Made by a program: the position numbers and the translations under genes. 64,000 nucleotides of DNA, from NCBI GenBank assembly GCA_028554755.1, contig JAPTOF010000017.1, positions 7,626,001-7,690,000 on the forward strand, read 5' to 3'. Source of the stretch: Cordia subcordata (Eukaryota > Streptophyta > Magnoliopsida > Boraginales > Cordiaceae). The notes under the pieces are model-generated. The model was not told where the DNA came from and did no database searches. It was given only the letters and a program-made list of their open reading frames with translations. Below, one piece after another: positions 50,101 through 63,444 of the stretch (the first letter of the stretch is position 1; each line of letters starts with the position of its first letter).

Positions 50101-51660
50101 TGAGAAGTAAGGCCAGTACCAGGCTTTCCAGTTGAGAAAATTATAACTTCCAAAAAGCACCTCACGTTTGATTGCTTTTGCTTCACCGATTTCTAAAGAA
50201 TTACACCACCAAAATAGGGAACCAACACATTCTTGTAGGGTACATATCCTTGCACTGAAGAACTTTATTTACATTTTTGCAAGAGGCTATGTATATTGTA
50301 GCATTTCTTACATTTTCAGTCGTGTAGTATATCTATTTTATGCCAAGTTCTACTTTCTGGACTATAGATAAATAGCTTATATAATATAAATGAGCTCCAA
50401 ACACGTCCAATAGTTTTAATTTGCTTAAAAAACATAGCTTTATTTGTAATTTCATTTTTACTTTCAAGTTCATGTGAACTCAAATGAAAAAGAAATATAG
50501 GATATGCGCATTTGAAGAGGAGGCTTCTCATTCTTTCCTTTTGTTCTCCTTTTTCAATTTGTGCTTCTATTTTTTTTCTTTTTTTATGTATTTCGCTTTA
50601 AAGATCACATTGAGTTGCCAGAAAAGAAAATTTATTTGGTTAGAGGTAAAGAAATTTCATAAAGTGTGCAGATTTTTTTTCCCTTTCTCTTTTTAAATAA
50701 ATGAGCAGTGGTTAGAGAATATAGGAAACACAAAATCTCCAACTCCATTTGATTTGGAAAAAAACTCTGTGATGATGGAACAATATCTCATGGACATACA
50801 TCTAAATTATGCCTCTTTTGTGCAGAATTATGTTTCTTGAGATTTGACTTCGTTTGATGCAACCCCACTCTCATAGCACTTAGTTACTATTATGATTAAT
50901 GATTTACAGATTGATTTCTTTTTAAATGTATTTTTTTAATAATTTTTGAAAAATAATTTTTTTTGAAAAGTAAAAATTCTTGGCTTCTAGAAAAAGCCAA
51001 ATTTGACACACACACACACAAAAATTCATGAAGAAAGATAATCCAAACAGGCCCTTAGCGTTGAGGTTATTTGTTTAGTGCTCATATGAACATTTTTCCC
51101 CCTTGTAATTTGACAACAGGCTGCACCTATTGTTTGGCAATTATACGATAACACATTGTTGACAAAGAAAAGATGCAGACGTGGGAACAGACCCAACATT
51201 CCTCTTTGTTTTGCTATATCGTATAACTTTTTGCATAATTTACATGTACTAGTATTTCATTTTCTTTTATTGTAATCCACAAAAACATAAAGAAAACAAG
51301 ACGGCATTTGAGAAGTGCTTAAAGCTGAAAAAGGAGCAAGAAGAAAAGAGTGAAGCAAGCAAAACTTCCTTTTTCTGTAGCCGGAAAAATGGGTTCATGT
51401 CTCATGAGTTTTCATTGTGGGGTGAAATAGTATTACAAAATGCATCATAAATATCAAAGACTAAGCACTTCTACCGGACTTGTAAAACTTTTACGAGACT
51501 TCCCGAACCCACCACCCAAGAACAGCGTTCCCAGCGATGGCATGAAAAGGATAACCACCAAAAATGGGCTCAAATGTATAGCTCCCTACCATAGACTCTT
51601 CCACTACGGCCCCTTCCTAGTCTAGCGGAGCCTATGCATTTCCTCTCCTTCGTGCTATTC
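50101..51660. other. intergenic DNA and 3' UTR of HSP70-17
   Basis: No gene seen. 50930-51056 is a degenerate MITE-like stretch ending AATCCAAACAGGCCC. The last few hundred bases up to 51700 are less AT-rich and are the probable 3' UTR of the minus-strand chaperone gene. Confidence 0.4.
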
Positions 51661-51700
51661 AGTTTGTCAGTCGTGATTCCTAATACGCCGTTAAATAAGA

Positions 51701-54700
51701 TCATAACTCATCATGCGCTTTGGATTCAGAATCAGCTTTGTCTTCAGCCTTGCCTGAATCCCCACTTGTCTGGTCTTTCTGGTCATTTTTCTCCTCAGCC
51801 GATGAGTTTGTAGTATTTGCTTTATCAGCACCGCTCTCACTTTCATTCTTTACAGGCTTCTCGACTTTTGGCTTTGGCTTTGGAATTCTGTTAACACTTG
51901 CCACCTAGAGAACACAGACCCATGTTATGCATCTTGAAAAATATTCATATATGTCCGATCAAATGACCCAATAATGGGAAGACGTAGCAGCAATACCTTG
52001 TCTTGAAGAAGAAAGACCTTATCGTATAACTCTTCAGATGTGAACACCGGAGTGCTAAATCCAGAAGTCCTATATAGGAAATGTAGTTATTTTAGTATGA
52101 AAAAAATTATTAGTTATTAACAAAAACGAGGATTGTGGAAATAACTTAAGATGGTGACTTTCAGAGATGGACCCAACCCTAATTTACTGATCAACCATTA
52201 GTCAGAGGCCAGCCTAAAAGAAACTTTTGACATGCAGCAAGAAGGATAGTATACAAATGCGGTAAGCTTAAAAAATTTCAAATACTGTGGATATGCAATT
52301 GGAGGAACAGGAAAACCAGAAGACCTTTGAAGCTCAGAAAATACTTATCACATTCGTCAGAAATCTCAAGTACCTTAATTTGTATCTTTTCAGTTTTTGA
52401 AAAATTGTTGGCTTTGGTTATTTTAATTCATAAACAGTCGACTGTGCAACTTTTGTAATGAAATCCAAATCATATCGTCCTGTTCTCATTTATCCCATCC
52501 CACCACCCAATTATATCTTTCGTTAAACTTTTCCAGCCATGGTACTTATTCTTTGTTGCAATTAGTTGAAATTCATGACAAGTGAAAAAGAGAATGAGAT
52601 TTTAACAGAAAAAGAAGAGAGGTTGAAGAGCGGTTATTCTAATTTGTTCAGAAGCCTACACAAGTCATCTAAGAAGCTCAAAAATAATAGAAATTGAATA
52701 ATGACAGGAAATAGAAACTATCTTACTTCTTCTGTTCAGCCCCTTTCTCATTCAACCAATTCTTCAACTTTTCAGCTTCTTTCAGAACCTGAGAAACCAA
52801 GAATTCATGTCATAAGTAAACATAACAAGCAATCATTATCCCAGCTTATTCCATTGCTGAACAAAAAGAAGAGTGACAAGAGAAGTTAATATGAGCACCT
52901 CGTCGATTCTCTCCCTTGGAAGCCAAGATTTGTCAGTTTCCCATTTGTGTACAATCTGAAGAAATTCACGAGATGAAAATATAATCAATGCCATGGTGTG
53001 GTCAAAACATTCAAAGAGAGGCAAAACATTTTACGGAAAATCTGTCAATATATTTATATATAGCCTAATCTAGAAAAAAGAATGACCATAATGTTCACAA
53101 GTTACAACCACAAGAATGCATTATGTTCAATTTTGAGAGACAATGACCATGACGAATTCTTCCCCCTCATTTGAGGCCAAATAACTGTCAAAATCAAAAG
53201 AATTTCTTTGGGTTGCCATCGGCCCCCAGGAATCAAAACATGACATGTCTAGGCAATCACCAGCACTAGTCTCCACCCTCAGGAAGCTCTCTTACCTTTA
53301 TATACTTATTGATAAAGGTCATGCACTCCAGAAATTAAATATAACGAGCTGCACTTGTATATATACACACACAAATACACCCCCAATATATATGAATGAA
53401 GAAGTACTCACATCAGAATAAAGGTAAACCCTACAACAGTTTCACAAATGCACTGTCATAATTAATCATGCAACAAAAGGATCAGTCATCCTTCCCAGGC
53501 ATCTTAATGTCATGATGCAGTATCACCCACCTCCCAGCTACCTCAAGTCAAGCATCACAAGGGAAAAAAGGGAAATTGTAAGAACATGCTTCAATCATAA
53601 TGGATTCACCTGTTCCACCTCAGAAAGATATCTTCGAGCATGCTCAGATGCTGCAGGCCGTGCAGTAAGCTCGCTATATCTGCAATGATTATCATATGTA
53701 AGATAACCTTTCAAATTAAACTTTGAGTCACTAATGGGTGCATCAACAGAATTAAAGACACACCTAAAGAATATTGGATCACCAATTGACTTCAACTTAT
53801 CAAGCTGTTCTTGAAATTCTGCAGCAGATGCGTCTTCACCATCCATGTACAACCATTCTTGCACCTGACGGATACATGATGGATAACAAGTGAGATACAG
53901 TGTCAGGAAATAATTTATTAGGATACACATAAAATGTGGACAAGTAAAAAGCAAAATGCAAAGGCACAATTAAATATAACATGTCGCTGAGGCAAGGAGA
54001 ACAAACCTCATCAAGCTTTTCAATGAAGGATTTGCGTTCTTCACTAGAAGAAATTTTTTCAAATTCCTCAGATTCAAGCTGATAAAAAGTAAAAGCCATT
54101 AGACCAAGGATGAGAAACATTAATTGGAAGGCCCTACAAGAGTGAAAGTATGGCCAAGTTTCTATTAAAGAGCATGATATGAACACTTAACCACTGCTAC
54201 CCAGGTTCATATACTAGAAATATAAGGAAACAACAGAATAATCACAAGCAAAACAAGAAAATACACTGACATTCTTCATTTCTTTACACAGCGTTCTTTT
54301 TTGTTTTGTTGATTTTTCTCTTTGTTTGGTTTTGGCAGGGGTGGAGATGATGGGATGTTGTGACAAATTTGAAACATAACAAGTAAAGGATCAAAGCCCG
54401 TTAAGCACTAAAATCAAACTGTGGCAATAAACATCAAATTCTTCAGACTTTTTCTCATTTCAGCTGTCTCGAGCTAGAACATAAGATTCAAAAGACCACC
54501 AGAAGTATTAGTTAGTTAATCTTGAAAGAGAAACTGTAATTTGAAATTTTTTACCTGAAGTCAATATAAAGACACCATGATTGGAAGTATCTAAATTCTC
54601 TGAATATATTGACAGGACAAACCTTTTCTCTAGTAGCATATATGTAACTTTCCAGGTTATTTTTCAATTCTGCAGTCCTCCTCCTCTCAGCATCCTTCTT

Positions 54701-57700
54701 GTCCAGTGCTTCCAGTTTACGTTTAGCTTCAGCAAAAGATTCTTTTGAGAGCGATATTCCTGGCCCCGTTGTCTTTTCGGTAACCTGCAACACAGAAAGA
54801 AGTTGATAAGTTTTGATAAAGTACTCTTCAAATATAGAACAAGACAGAGAAGTACCGAAAATGGGATAGATTTTACAGACCTTTAGTGAAACCCGGAATG
54901 TCCGCTTCTTCAGCTTCTTTTCTGTACCAAGATCCGCAGCAGTGTTATCATTCACACTTGAATCAGATGAATTGCTAGCACCACTATCAGTCTGCAATTT
55001 CTCATCACTAACGTCTGAAGCATTGTTAGGGATAGCTTCAGCTGAAGTGTTGGCTGAAGAAGAGGTAGAGTTATCAACTGTAAGATTCTTCTTCGGCACT
55101 TCAACCCACTCGGTGATTTCAATAACAGCATCTGCTCGATCCAAGGAAAATACACCACTTCGGCCAAGAGCAAAATGCAGATTGGCCTTAATTGGGGCTG
55201 AGAGGTTTCGTGATGCATACCTACACAAACCACAGCAGGCAACTTAGGCTGGCATGCAAATCCAGAAAGAGATAGTCATTTATTAGTGTTTCTTACTTTT
55301 CAGTGGATTCAGTAAGACCCGAGACGGAGTACTTTGCGAATATGAGTGAAGAAACACCAGGTGGCAACAAGTTCTCACTCTCATATGCAAGCAAAACTTC
55401 GAAATCCTTGTTGTGAACAATGGATCTGAACATCTGCGGCACCATGAAACTAGTGAGCATAGTATCACATAATAAAAGGCACATTATCTGATATAACCAG
55501 TCTTTTTCCTTTGTTTTTTGACCAGCCAGGTAGAAAAGGTGCTTGGTACTAAATAGATATACCTTTTTCTCCTTCTGGTTTTCAGAATCAGAAAATGAGA
55601 TATACCTTACTGGGTAGTTTCTTCATTCGTGGCACAATCAGCTGTCTGGTGCTTTCATCTTTCTGAAGGTCAGGACCATCTAGATCCATAATAAATCCAT
55701 ACGTCGAACCATCAATCATCCCTAGCTTACGGTTCAATTTGATCCCATCACTTAAATTTGCAGCATGCAGTGAAGCACCAAGTACAATAGCTTCATCCGC
55801 ATCTAAGTGTTTGTCCAGCTCTTTTTTCCCAATGAACTCTTGGAGCTTAGCCTGCAGAATGAGAAGTGTATGAGTGGAAATTGAGGATACCTAAATGTAG
55901 AAGACAGCAGAATATCTGCAACGCTATTGCTTTAGTGATATACCACACATACTTAAATAAAGATAATATTAATACCCATCATTTTGTAACAAAAAACTAG
56001 TCTGATTTCACATCTCAACTCAATCATGAGATATCATTCCACTATACTCTTCCCTTCTTCACATAAATAGGGTTTAAATAGAAACAGATTCCTGTTCCCA
56101 AAACAGGCTTTGATCTTGAAGAGTCGAAAAACAAAGTACCTACCGCTCCTACACTGCATACAGACAATTAAATACACTTGTTGATCATCAAAATTCATCA
56201 GGGAAAAACGTAGGAAGAGCACCTGCAACTTTGGCACCCGGGTGGCACCTCCAATCAATTCAACTGCATATATCTTCTCAGTCTTTAGACCAGAATGCTT
56301 AAGAACTTCTTTCAAAGGGGTTAGAGATCTCTCCCATAGATCTTGACAGAGCTCCTCAAACTTCTCACGAGTTATTGTGCTCCTGGAAAGAACAATAGGT
56401 AATGGTCAGAAGCCGATCGTAGAGAATCAACATTTGGCTTTTCTGTAATTACTACCAAAAGGCAGACACAAAAACAAAATCCAATGCCAACTCAGGAGTT
56501 AATCAGCACAGAAGATAATTACAAATGCTCCCCCACTCCTTCTCAATATGCATGCAGCTATTCAAACATGTGAATAAATCAGCCAACAGCAGAGGGAAAA
56601 TAACCACTAAGCGAAGTGTTTGTACCACATGATAGAGACAACCAACCAATACAGTTACCTAAGCTCACTAAAAGAACCTTGGTGGTCCAGCATAATGATT
56701 AAAGAAAAGATTTCATGCTTAAGGTGAAAATAATACAAATACAACCATTAATGGTGCAAAGGAATTCATCAATAAATGGCAGTTGCAAACATTTTGCTCC
56801 AACTAGCATCAATAAATTTTCAACCTTGACACTATATCAATGTAAAGGATATAACATGGAAGAACACTGTTGGCTGCTTCTATTATTTAGACAGACAACC
56901 ATTGATAAGTGATATCATTAATTCTCATTCACTAAGATAAGTTTCAGGAAAGCAGGCGAACTATTTTGTTCTCATGTCCATATCCAGTAAAGCAGAAAGC
57001 AAGTCTCAGCAAAGCAAGTTAACTAACTGGGCTCATGCGCATATCCAAAAGGCCATGAAGCAGAAATCCCTCTACTAACGAGAAACACAGTGTCCCTCCC
57101 CAGGAAAAGTTTCCATGATGCAGAACATGTAATTCATTCTCTTAGAAAGTTCAAATGAACAGGAAAAGAATGCTAAAAAACGTATTCAGAGAAGGCACAA
57201 GCCACAATCTATTAATTGCTTAAATGAACACAGAGAAAGGACGTCCTGGGTAGTTAGCATACTAAGTGCTCAACAATTTATCTCCTCTTGACCTAAAGAA
57301 TTCATGATTGTACTGCATAAGAGTAACCATAAAAGCAATAAGATAGATCAAGTCACTGCTTATTTTCCTGACGAGTCACAAGACCACACCAAAAAGCTTT
57401 TGCTAAATGGTTTTGTTAAATTCAGCATGCACACTAGAACAATGCTATATATAAAACAGAGGTTTCATCCATTCACATAAGCTTTCTTTGACAGGTGATC
57501 TAACTCATTAACAGTTAGAAAGAAAAATATGGAACTCGAGAAAGAACAGCCTGTGAAAAAGAAAAGTCGGGATAATCTAGTGGAAAACAAGAAAAGTACG
57601 CACTGCAAAATTAAACTCACCTGAAGTCACGATCATCATGGAGAGACTCAACCGAAATCGGAGCCATTGTATTGGCACTAAGAATTTCTTTGGTGCGCTT

Positions 57701-58089
57701 GACCTGTTTCTTCAGCTTGGCCATTGCCTTTGGAGATGTCCTCACATCAAAACCATTCCCAAGCTGCTTGTTGAATTCATCTGCAAAGTATTCCACCAAC
57801 CTCAATTCCATATCTTGACCTCCAAGCTCTGCATCCCATCTAACATCCTTCACCTGCAGTAGGCTTAACTCGTCAAACTATTTACCATGACTCTATCACT
57901 GAAACATCAAACTGCATAAAAAAAGTAACAGATTGGGACATGATTCCAAACTTTCTGCAAGATGATATCAGTTCCAAGACATTTTAAGAACCACACAATC
58001 AGTGATGGAGCCAGGATTTTGACATGGAGGGGCTATGTATTAAGTTTTTTTTACTCAAAAGAATCAATGAAAAGATTTGTAATAAAGTA

Positions 58090-58136
<47 letters not shown>

Positions 58137-59649
58137 ATTCTTTTGAATTGGGGGTTCAAAATAAACACATAAATTTATTTTTTGGTAAATATATATAGAA
58201 ATTTTCACCACTGCAGACCGTGAAAACCAGACAATCTGCTGATCAATTCTCTACATTTATTCCAATTTAGGAAAGGATAAAAAAGCAAAAGCTTGCCACG
58301 TAAAAAGAATACCAAAAGAACAGCAAAATACAAGCCATTCTCATCTCATAAGTATCTTTGCCAAGCAAAAGATCAGAATGAAAGTTCACCACCAGCAGAA
58401 GAGCAACTAGAAAAATCCTGCTCAACCGAATACACTCTCTAGAATGCCAGCTCACCCTCAATTGATACTGAAATTAAAACTCATCATTCTCTCACAGAAA
58501 CCATATAGATCATAATTGAACAAACAAAACCAAAGATTTTCCGGAAACAACACTTATAGAATCGTAAACATTTCCTTTCTCTATTATATGCATTGGCCAT
58601 GCTCCTGGCAAAGTGATTAAAATGTCATAGGAATGGCAAGACCATCAGGTATCTTAGATTAATCCTGTTCTTTTTCTGGTCGTTAATCGAAGACCACACT
58701 ATTTTAAGGCACATCATTGAAAGATCAACATATTCCAATATTAAAATAATAACGAAAGTACAACTTATTAACCAACAAGAACATAAAAACAGAGTAAGAC
58801 GGCATACATCACATTTAACCAGAGTTCATGATAGCATTGTGCATGGACTACGACATTTTATGTTTCGCAAATGCAATTTACCTGAAATTGATTAACTGAA
58901 ACAGTCTTGCCATGCTCCTTAGTATTATATGCCGAGAAATACACCAATGCAGCATAAGTAGTACTCGCTCCCATGTCGTAAAACACAACATACCTCGAAG
59001 AACCATTCGAGAAATCCTTATCAATCCCATACTGCAAAGCCGCACTGGAATGCTCATTCACCAAAGCCAGCACATTGAGCCCGGCCAGCTCCGCCGCGGC
59101 CAGAACCCCTTTCCTCTCCGCCACACCCAAATAAGGCGGCACCGTCACCACCGCGTCCTTCACCGGGCCCTTCACGTGACTCTCCGCCAAACTCATCGCG
59201 TACTTCAACACCATTGCCACCATCTCCTCCGCCGTGAACTCCCCTGCATCGGTCTTGAAAACCGCAACCTCCCGCCCGGCCTCGGGGGCAATATCGTAAT
59301 TCAAGTAAAGAGAACGGAGTCTTTTGGAGGTGAATTCGTAGGGCTTGGAGATGAAATCGCGGAGGTGGGAGAAGACTTTGGTCGGAAACCGCGCGAGGAG
59401 GTTCGACGCTTCTTCGCCTATGAAACGACTCTCGGATGTAAACGCGACGAGCGACGGCGTTTTCCGTTTCGACATCTCGTTGATCGCGATCGATATCGGC
59501 GGCTGCCCGGGTTTAAGGTTAACCACCGCGACTTTAACCCATTCCGAACCTAGATCTACGCTCAAAACAGCTGATTGCGTTAACAAAACCTGCGAATTGA
59601 TAAAAAACAACGACAACACAATCCCCAACCGGAGCAGGACCGCCGCCAT
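51701..59649 (-). CDS. HSP70-17: ER-lumenal HSP70-17 (GRP170/HYOU1 type)
   Basis: Large Hsp70 of the endoplasmic reticulum; family members hold unfolded clients and act as nucleotide exchange factors for BiP. Fourteen exons on the minus strand join in phase: 59649-58882, 57853-57621, 56382-56223, 55851-55606, 55433-55297, 55220-54881, 54784-54623, 54078-54007, 53864-53764, 53679-53610, 52955-52899, 52788-52727, 52069-51997 and 51904-51701, giving 894 codons (Arabidopsis protein about 867). Residues 1-27 are a signal peptide ending before VLSVDLGSEW. The ATPase domain has VDLGSEWVKVAV, YVVFYDMGASTTYAAL and ELIGGATRVPKLQ (ending at 387). A Ser/Asn/Asp-rich acidic loop occupies about 560-610, then helical ERRRTAELKNNLESYIY. 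The tail is KPKPKVEKP-rich and ends HDEL, the ER retrieval signal. Exon 1 is markedly GC-rich. No break found. Confidence 0.96.
58091..58136. repeat. (CA)n(TA)n microsatellite in HSP70-17 intron 1
   Basis: About 16 CA units followed by 7 TA units. Flanking text (GTGATGGAGCCAGGATTTTG on the left, GGGGGTTCAAAATAAAC on the right) resembles a common plant dispersed repeat into which the microsatellite is set. Confidence 0.85.
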
Positions 59650-59821
59650 CGCGGTGGCGAGAGTGCGTGTTCAGAGAGTGTGTGTGTGTGTTTTTGTGTT
59701 AGCGTGCGAGAGAGAGTGTTAGGTTCTGGTTTTTTGGTTTCAAGTGAAGGAGGGGGAAGGGGTATATCTAGTGCAGTGGTTTGAGTTGGAAAGTGAAGGG
59801 GGTTGACGAATGGGAAGGTGA

Positions 59822-59844
59822 CACGTGGAGGAGGATTACACGTG
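59822..59844 (-). promoter_or_regulatory. paired ACGT elements upstream of HSP70-17
   Basis: Two CACGTG hexamers (59822-59827 and 59839-59844), 17 bases apart, each in the context CCTCCACGTGT on the gene's strand, about 175-195 bases before the start codon. bZIP factors of the plant unfolded-protein response (bZIP28/bZIP60) bind CCACGT-core elements in ER chaperone promoters. That these two function so is an inference. Confidence 0.5.
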
Positions 59845-59939
59845 GAGGATTGTGAAAGGTTGTGTGTGTTGTTTTTGAAGTCATCATAGATCTTGTTAGA
59901 AGGAGAAAGCTTTGAAGTTTCTAGCGCTGGGCTTGGGGT

Positions 59940-59952
59940 GGGGGGGGGGGGG
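59940..59952. repeat. poly-G run
   Basis: Thirteen consecutive G residues upstream of HSP70-17; the length may be unreliable. Confidence 0.8.
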
Positions 59953-60289
59953 AGTGGAGTCAAGTCCATTTGGTTGCAAATTTTGAAATTATTATGATGA
60001 CCCCTTGTACTTTTGCTTTGCTTTTAGTTTTCTCCTATAAATTTTGAATTGGAGCACTGTCCAAACATTGTATAATAATAAAATAGTGAATGAAAATAAC
60101 GTAATTTTTCATATTGTTTAATCCTTAATTAACTTGAAATTTCTTTTTTGGTTTGGTAATGGAACAATGTATTAAGAGTTGTTCTAATTATAAGCTAATT
60201 CTAAGTTGAGGAAAATTGGAGTACAAATTAGTAATTTATCACTAGAATGTTGCTTGGACACCAAATTTGTAGCCTTTTGTTGTCATTTT
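59953..60289. other. intergenic, no gene seen
   Basis: AT-rich DNA between the HSP70-17 promoter and the LINE remnant. Part of it (60240-60289) may already belong to the LINE. Confidence 0.4.
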
Positions 60290-62780
60290 GGAGAATCGAA
60301 GGCCATGTTGTCTCTCGTGTTCAAAGTGTTTTTATGAAAGGGCGTGATATTGCTTGCAATGGAGTAAATTGCACATTATGCCCCGTACTCTGACTATGTG
60401 TGTCATACTACCCTATAGTATCAAAATCAACTTATTACCCCCTGAAGTTTTTAAAAGTGTGCAAAACACATCTCTGCCGTCCATTTTTTGTTGCTTTTGC
60501 ACACTCGTAAACATGGACGACAAAGGGATATTTTGCACACTTTTAAAAACTTCAGGGGGTAATTAGTAGTTCTAATACTACAGGAGGCTATGACACATAT
60601 AGGTCAGAGTAGAAGGAGTTAATTAGCTAGTTTTGATACTACAAGGGGGTATGGTGTACATAAGTCAGAGTTCAAGGGAATAATATACAGTTTACTCGCT
60701 CGCTATGTGCATTTTCCACTTGACTTGGTTCAAGGATATGGTAGAAGAAATGCACTCCAAGATGCTTGTTAAAGGCTAACTTGCACAAAGTTTATGATTC
60801 CATTAGCTAGTCCTTTGTCCTGGCTATTCATCGATTGGATTCAAATGTGAATTACTTCGACTAACTATACCATTTCTTTCAATAGTAGACTTCATGTCTA
60901 TTTTTGGGAGTAAAAAGGGGATTAGGCAGGGGGATCTTTTTCCCCCCTATTTGTTTGTCATTGGCATGCAAGCTTTTACTGGTATCATGGATGTTTTGGC
61001 AAGGTAAATTCAAGTTCCAGCCAAAATGCAACAAAATTGAAGCTTACCCACGCTTATTTTGCAAATGATGTGCTCATCTTCTCAAAAGCTTATATTAATA
61101 CAATGAAAGCTATCAATGTGGATCTTATGTTTTCTAAGCTATTTTTGGACTACATATTAGTAAAGAGAAGAGTGAAACCTATTTCAATGCCTTCCAAGAG
61201 GATATTAAAGATAGAATCAGGGAGATTTTGGCTTTAAAGTTAGCATCCTTCCTGTATTGAACTTTGCAAAGACTCCTAAAACAAGATTGCAGTGATCTCA
61301 TTACTAAGATTGCAAATAGATTGAGAGATAAGCAATTAAATGGTTGTCATTGGCAATCGAAAAATTCTCATCAGTGCAATTCTTTTGGGCATCCAAAGTT
61401 ATTGAGCTAGGATCCTAGTATTGCATAGTGGCATTATCAAAGAAATTGAAAAAAGGCTAGTTAGATTTTTATGGAATGGTCAAAATGTCAATGGGAAAGC
61501 TCGAGTGGCATGGTTGAAATATGTCGAACTCAAGACGAAAGAGGTCTTGGCATACAAAGTCTCAAGGATGTTAATCGAGATGGTCAAAATGTCAATGGGA
61601 AAGCTCGAGTGACCTATGTTAATTTTGGCTTATCTTTAACAAAGTTAACACAATTTGAGTTAATTGGATAATGGCTAATTATTTGCATTATGATGGTCTT
61701 TAGCAGTTTAAAGTGCATAATAATGCCCCTTTACCTCAAGAAACTTATGCAACTTAGGATGTCATGAAACAATTTACTTATTTTAACAATGGAAATGACA
61801 ATGACACTAGATTTTAGCTAGATCTGTGACACCCACTTGGTATTTTGAAGGATTAGTTTTGAGCCCAAAATTTAGAGGCTACTCATATGGACATCAATAC
61901 TAAGAGGCTGCTCCTATAGACATCAATACTAAGGTAAGTGATGTGATTCTAGAGAAGGAATGGCATCGGTGGACAAACGATCCTATCCTTCCTACGATCT
62001 TTGAAGTCGTTGGTTTACTAATACTAAACTCTGATCACGAGGATGTTATTTGTTGATTGGGTTCATCGGATGGTATATATACAAAATGGTCGCCATGGAA
62101 TGCCATCAAAACCAAACATCCTTCTTTGCAGTGGCCAAAGATTGTTTGGTTTAAGGGCCATGTGCTTAAACATGTTGTGTATCCTTGGTTGAAGTGGCAC
62201 AACAAATTGCTTATGCTCAATGGACTTTTTTGGTGGGTGTATTAATGTTGATCTGATGTGTGTGTGTGTGTGTTTTTTTTTTTTCCATAGGGCCATGAAG
62301 AATTGAAGCCATTTATACTTTAAATGTAGAGTCACTAGAAGAATTTTGGAGAAAGGGATGAAAGTGGCAAGAGGACCCTACTAGGTTCACAAATGGGATC
62401 CGTTGAACTCTAGTTTTCAGGTGAAGCTTGGCGGGAACTCAGTATAAGCTCAAATATGCAAGTTGTTCATTGAAGCAATGATTTACCACCTTTGGCGTGA
62501 ACAAAACATATGGTTGCACCAAAGGGAGAGATTAGTGAATAAAGATCAATGGTTCAATTGGATTGCCTTTGATAACCAAGTTAAAATTGTATATAGTTGT
62601 GAAGTTAGGAGTAATACTACAAATAGTCTTTTGTTAGAGGATGGAATATTAACATCTAACTTGTTAGTTGGGTAGGCTTGTAAAGGGATGTTTTGTATTT
62701 TTTTGGATTTCTACTTGCCTAATATTATTCCATTATTTGAAATCAATACGAAGTTCCTTGCTTGCTTAGCCCAAAAAAAA
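60290..62780 (+). mobile_element. dead LINE with RT and zf-RVT regions
   Basis: Translations in several frames give pieces of a plant L1-type reverse transcriptase. FMKGRDIA (60335) is followed after the nested element by LVQGYGRRNALQDA and DLHKAYDS-like TCTKFMIPLA, then GSKKGIRQGDL..PYLFVI (60907) and YFANDVLIFSKA (61057), where family members have FADD; this copy has AND, a lost aspartate. Downstream are EIEKRLVRFLWNG, GKARVAWLKY, and the C-terminal zf-RVT-like WPKIVWFKGHVLKHVVYPWL (62130). A short A-tract at 62772-62780 is the probable 3' end. Frameshifts and stops are frequent. A 30-bp repeat starting GGTCAAAATGTCAATGGGAA occurs at 61481 and 61582. Confidence 0.88.
60362..60697. mobile_element. 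foldback element nested in the LINE
   Basis: 336 bases. The outer arms, GAGTAAATTGCACATTATG at the left and the inverse of TAATATACAGTTTACTC at the right, are imperfect. Inside are perfect 33-base inverted arms at 60434-60466 and 60531-60563 (ATTACCCCCTGAAG ... GTGCAAAA). The element separates LINE sequences that are contiguous in family members. No clear target-site duplication. Confidence 0.8.
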
Positions 62781-63444
62781 ATTTCTTGACAACCAAAGCT
62801 TAAAAAGACGGTAGAGGAGCAACAAGGAATTTAGTATGTATAATTACTAATGTGATCTAAGGTTAAGTATCAATTTTGTAATTGATTATGGCTTTATTTT
62901 GTGATTTAAAAGCTCACATATTCAATTTCGTAATTATTTTGTTAAAATACATAAAATAACAAAATAATACATAATTTTATTATATATATTTTTATAAAAG
63001 GTCAGCACTCGCCAATCCATTGACATGCGAGTCAACCCACCAAAAAGTAATCTAACGTTACTCACCAACACATCAAACCTTCATTGAATAGGTCAAATTA
63101 ACCCTCAGCTTGACATGACTTAGCAAAAAAGAATAATAATATATGAGATAGCTTCCACCCACACCACATTCTTTTTTGAAGTTAATTTTTTTAAGAAGAT
63201 TAATGGGAGTTCTCCACTTACCTGTTGATAACTCGATATTAATTTGAAGTAAAAAGTGCTCCTACTAAGTTATATCCTCCTCTTTATTTGTTTATAATTT
63301 GTTTGGATGGTTTTTCATGAACAAATATTTTTCTAAAAAATTAAATTCAACTTTTATTTTAACAAAAACAAAATTATATATATTTTTAAATATTATAAAA
63401 AATACTTTTAGAAAAATCAATTCACACAAGTATCTAGACTATAT
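62781..63444. other. intergenic, no gene seen
   Basis: AT-rich DNA with only short chance frames on both strands. Confidence 0.4.

Noticed and set aside
58912..59553. 213-codon plus-strand open frame
   Set aside because: It is the complement of GC-rich exon 1 of HSP70-17, rich in Arg and His as expected from a shadow frame.
59580..59969. 129-codon minus-strand frame, Pro/Thr-rich
   Set aside because: It overlaps the HSP70-17 leader and signal-peptide region in another frame and contains simple-sequence translation only.
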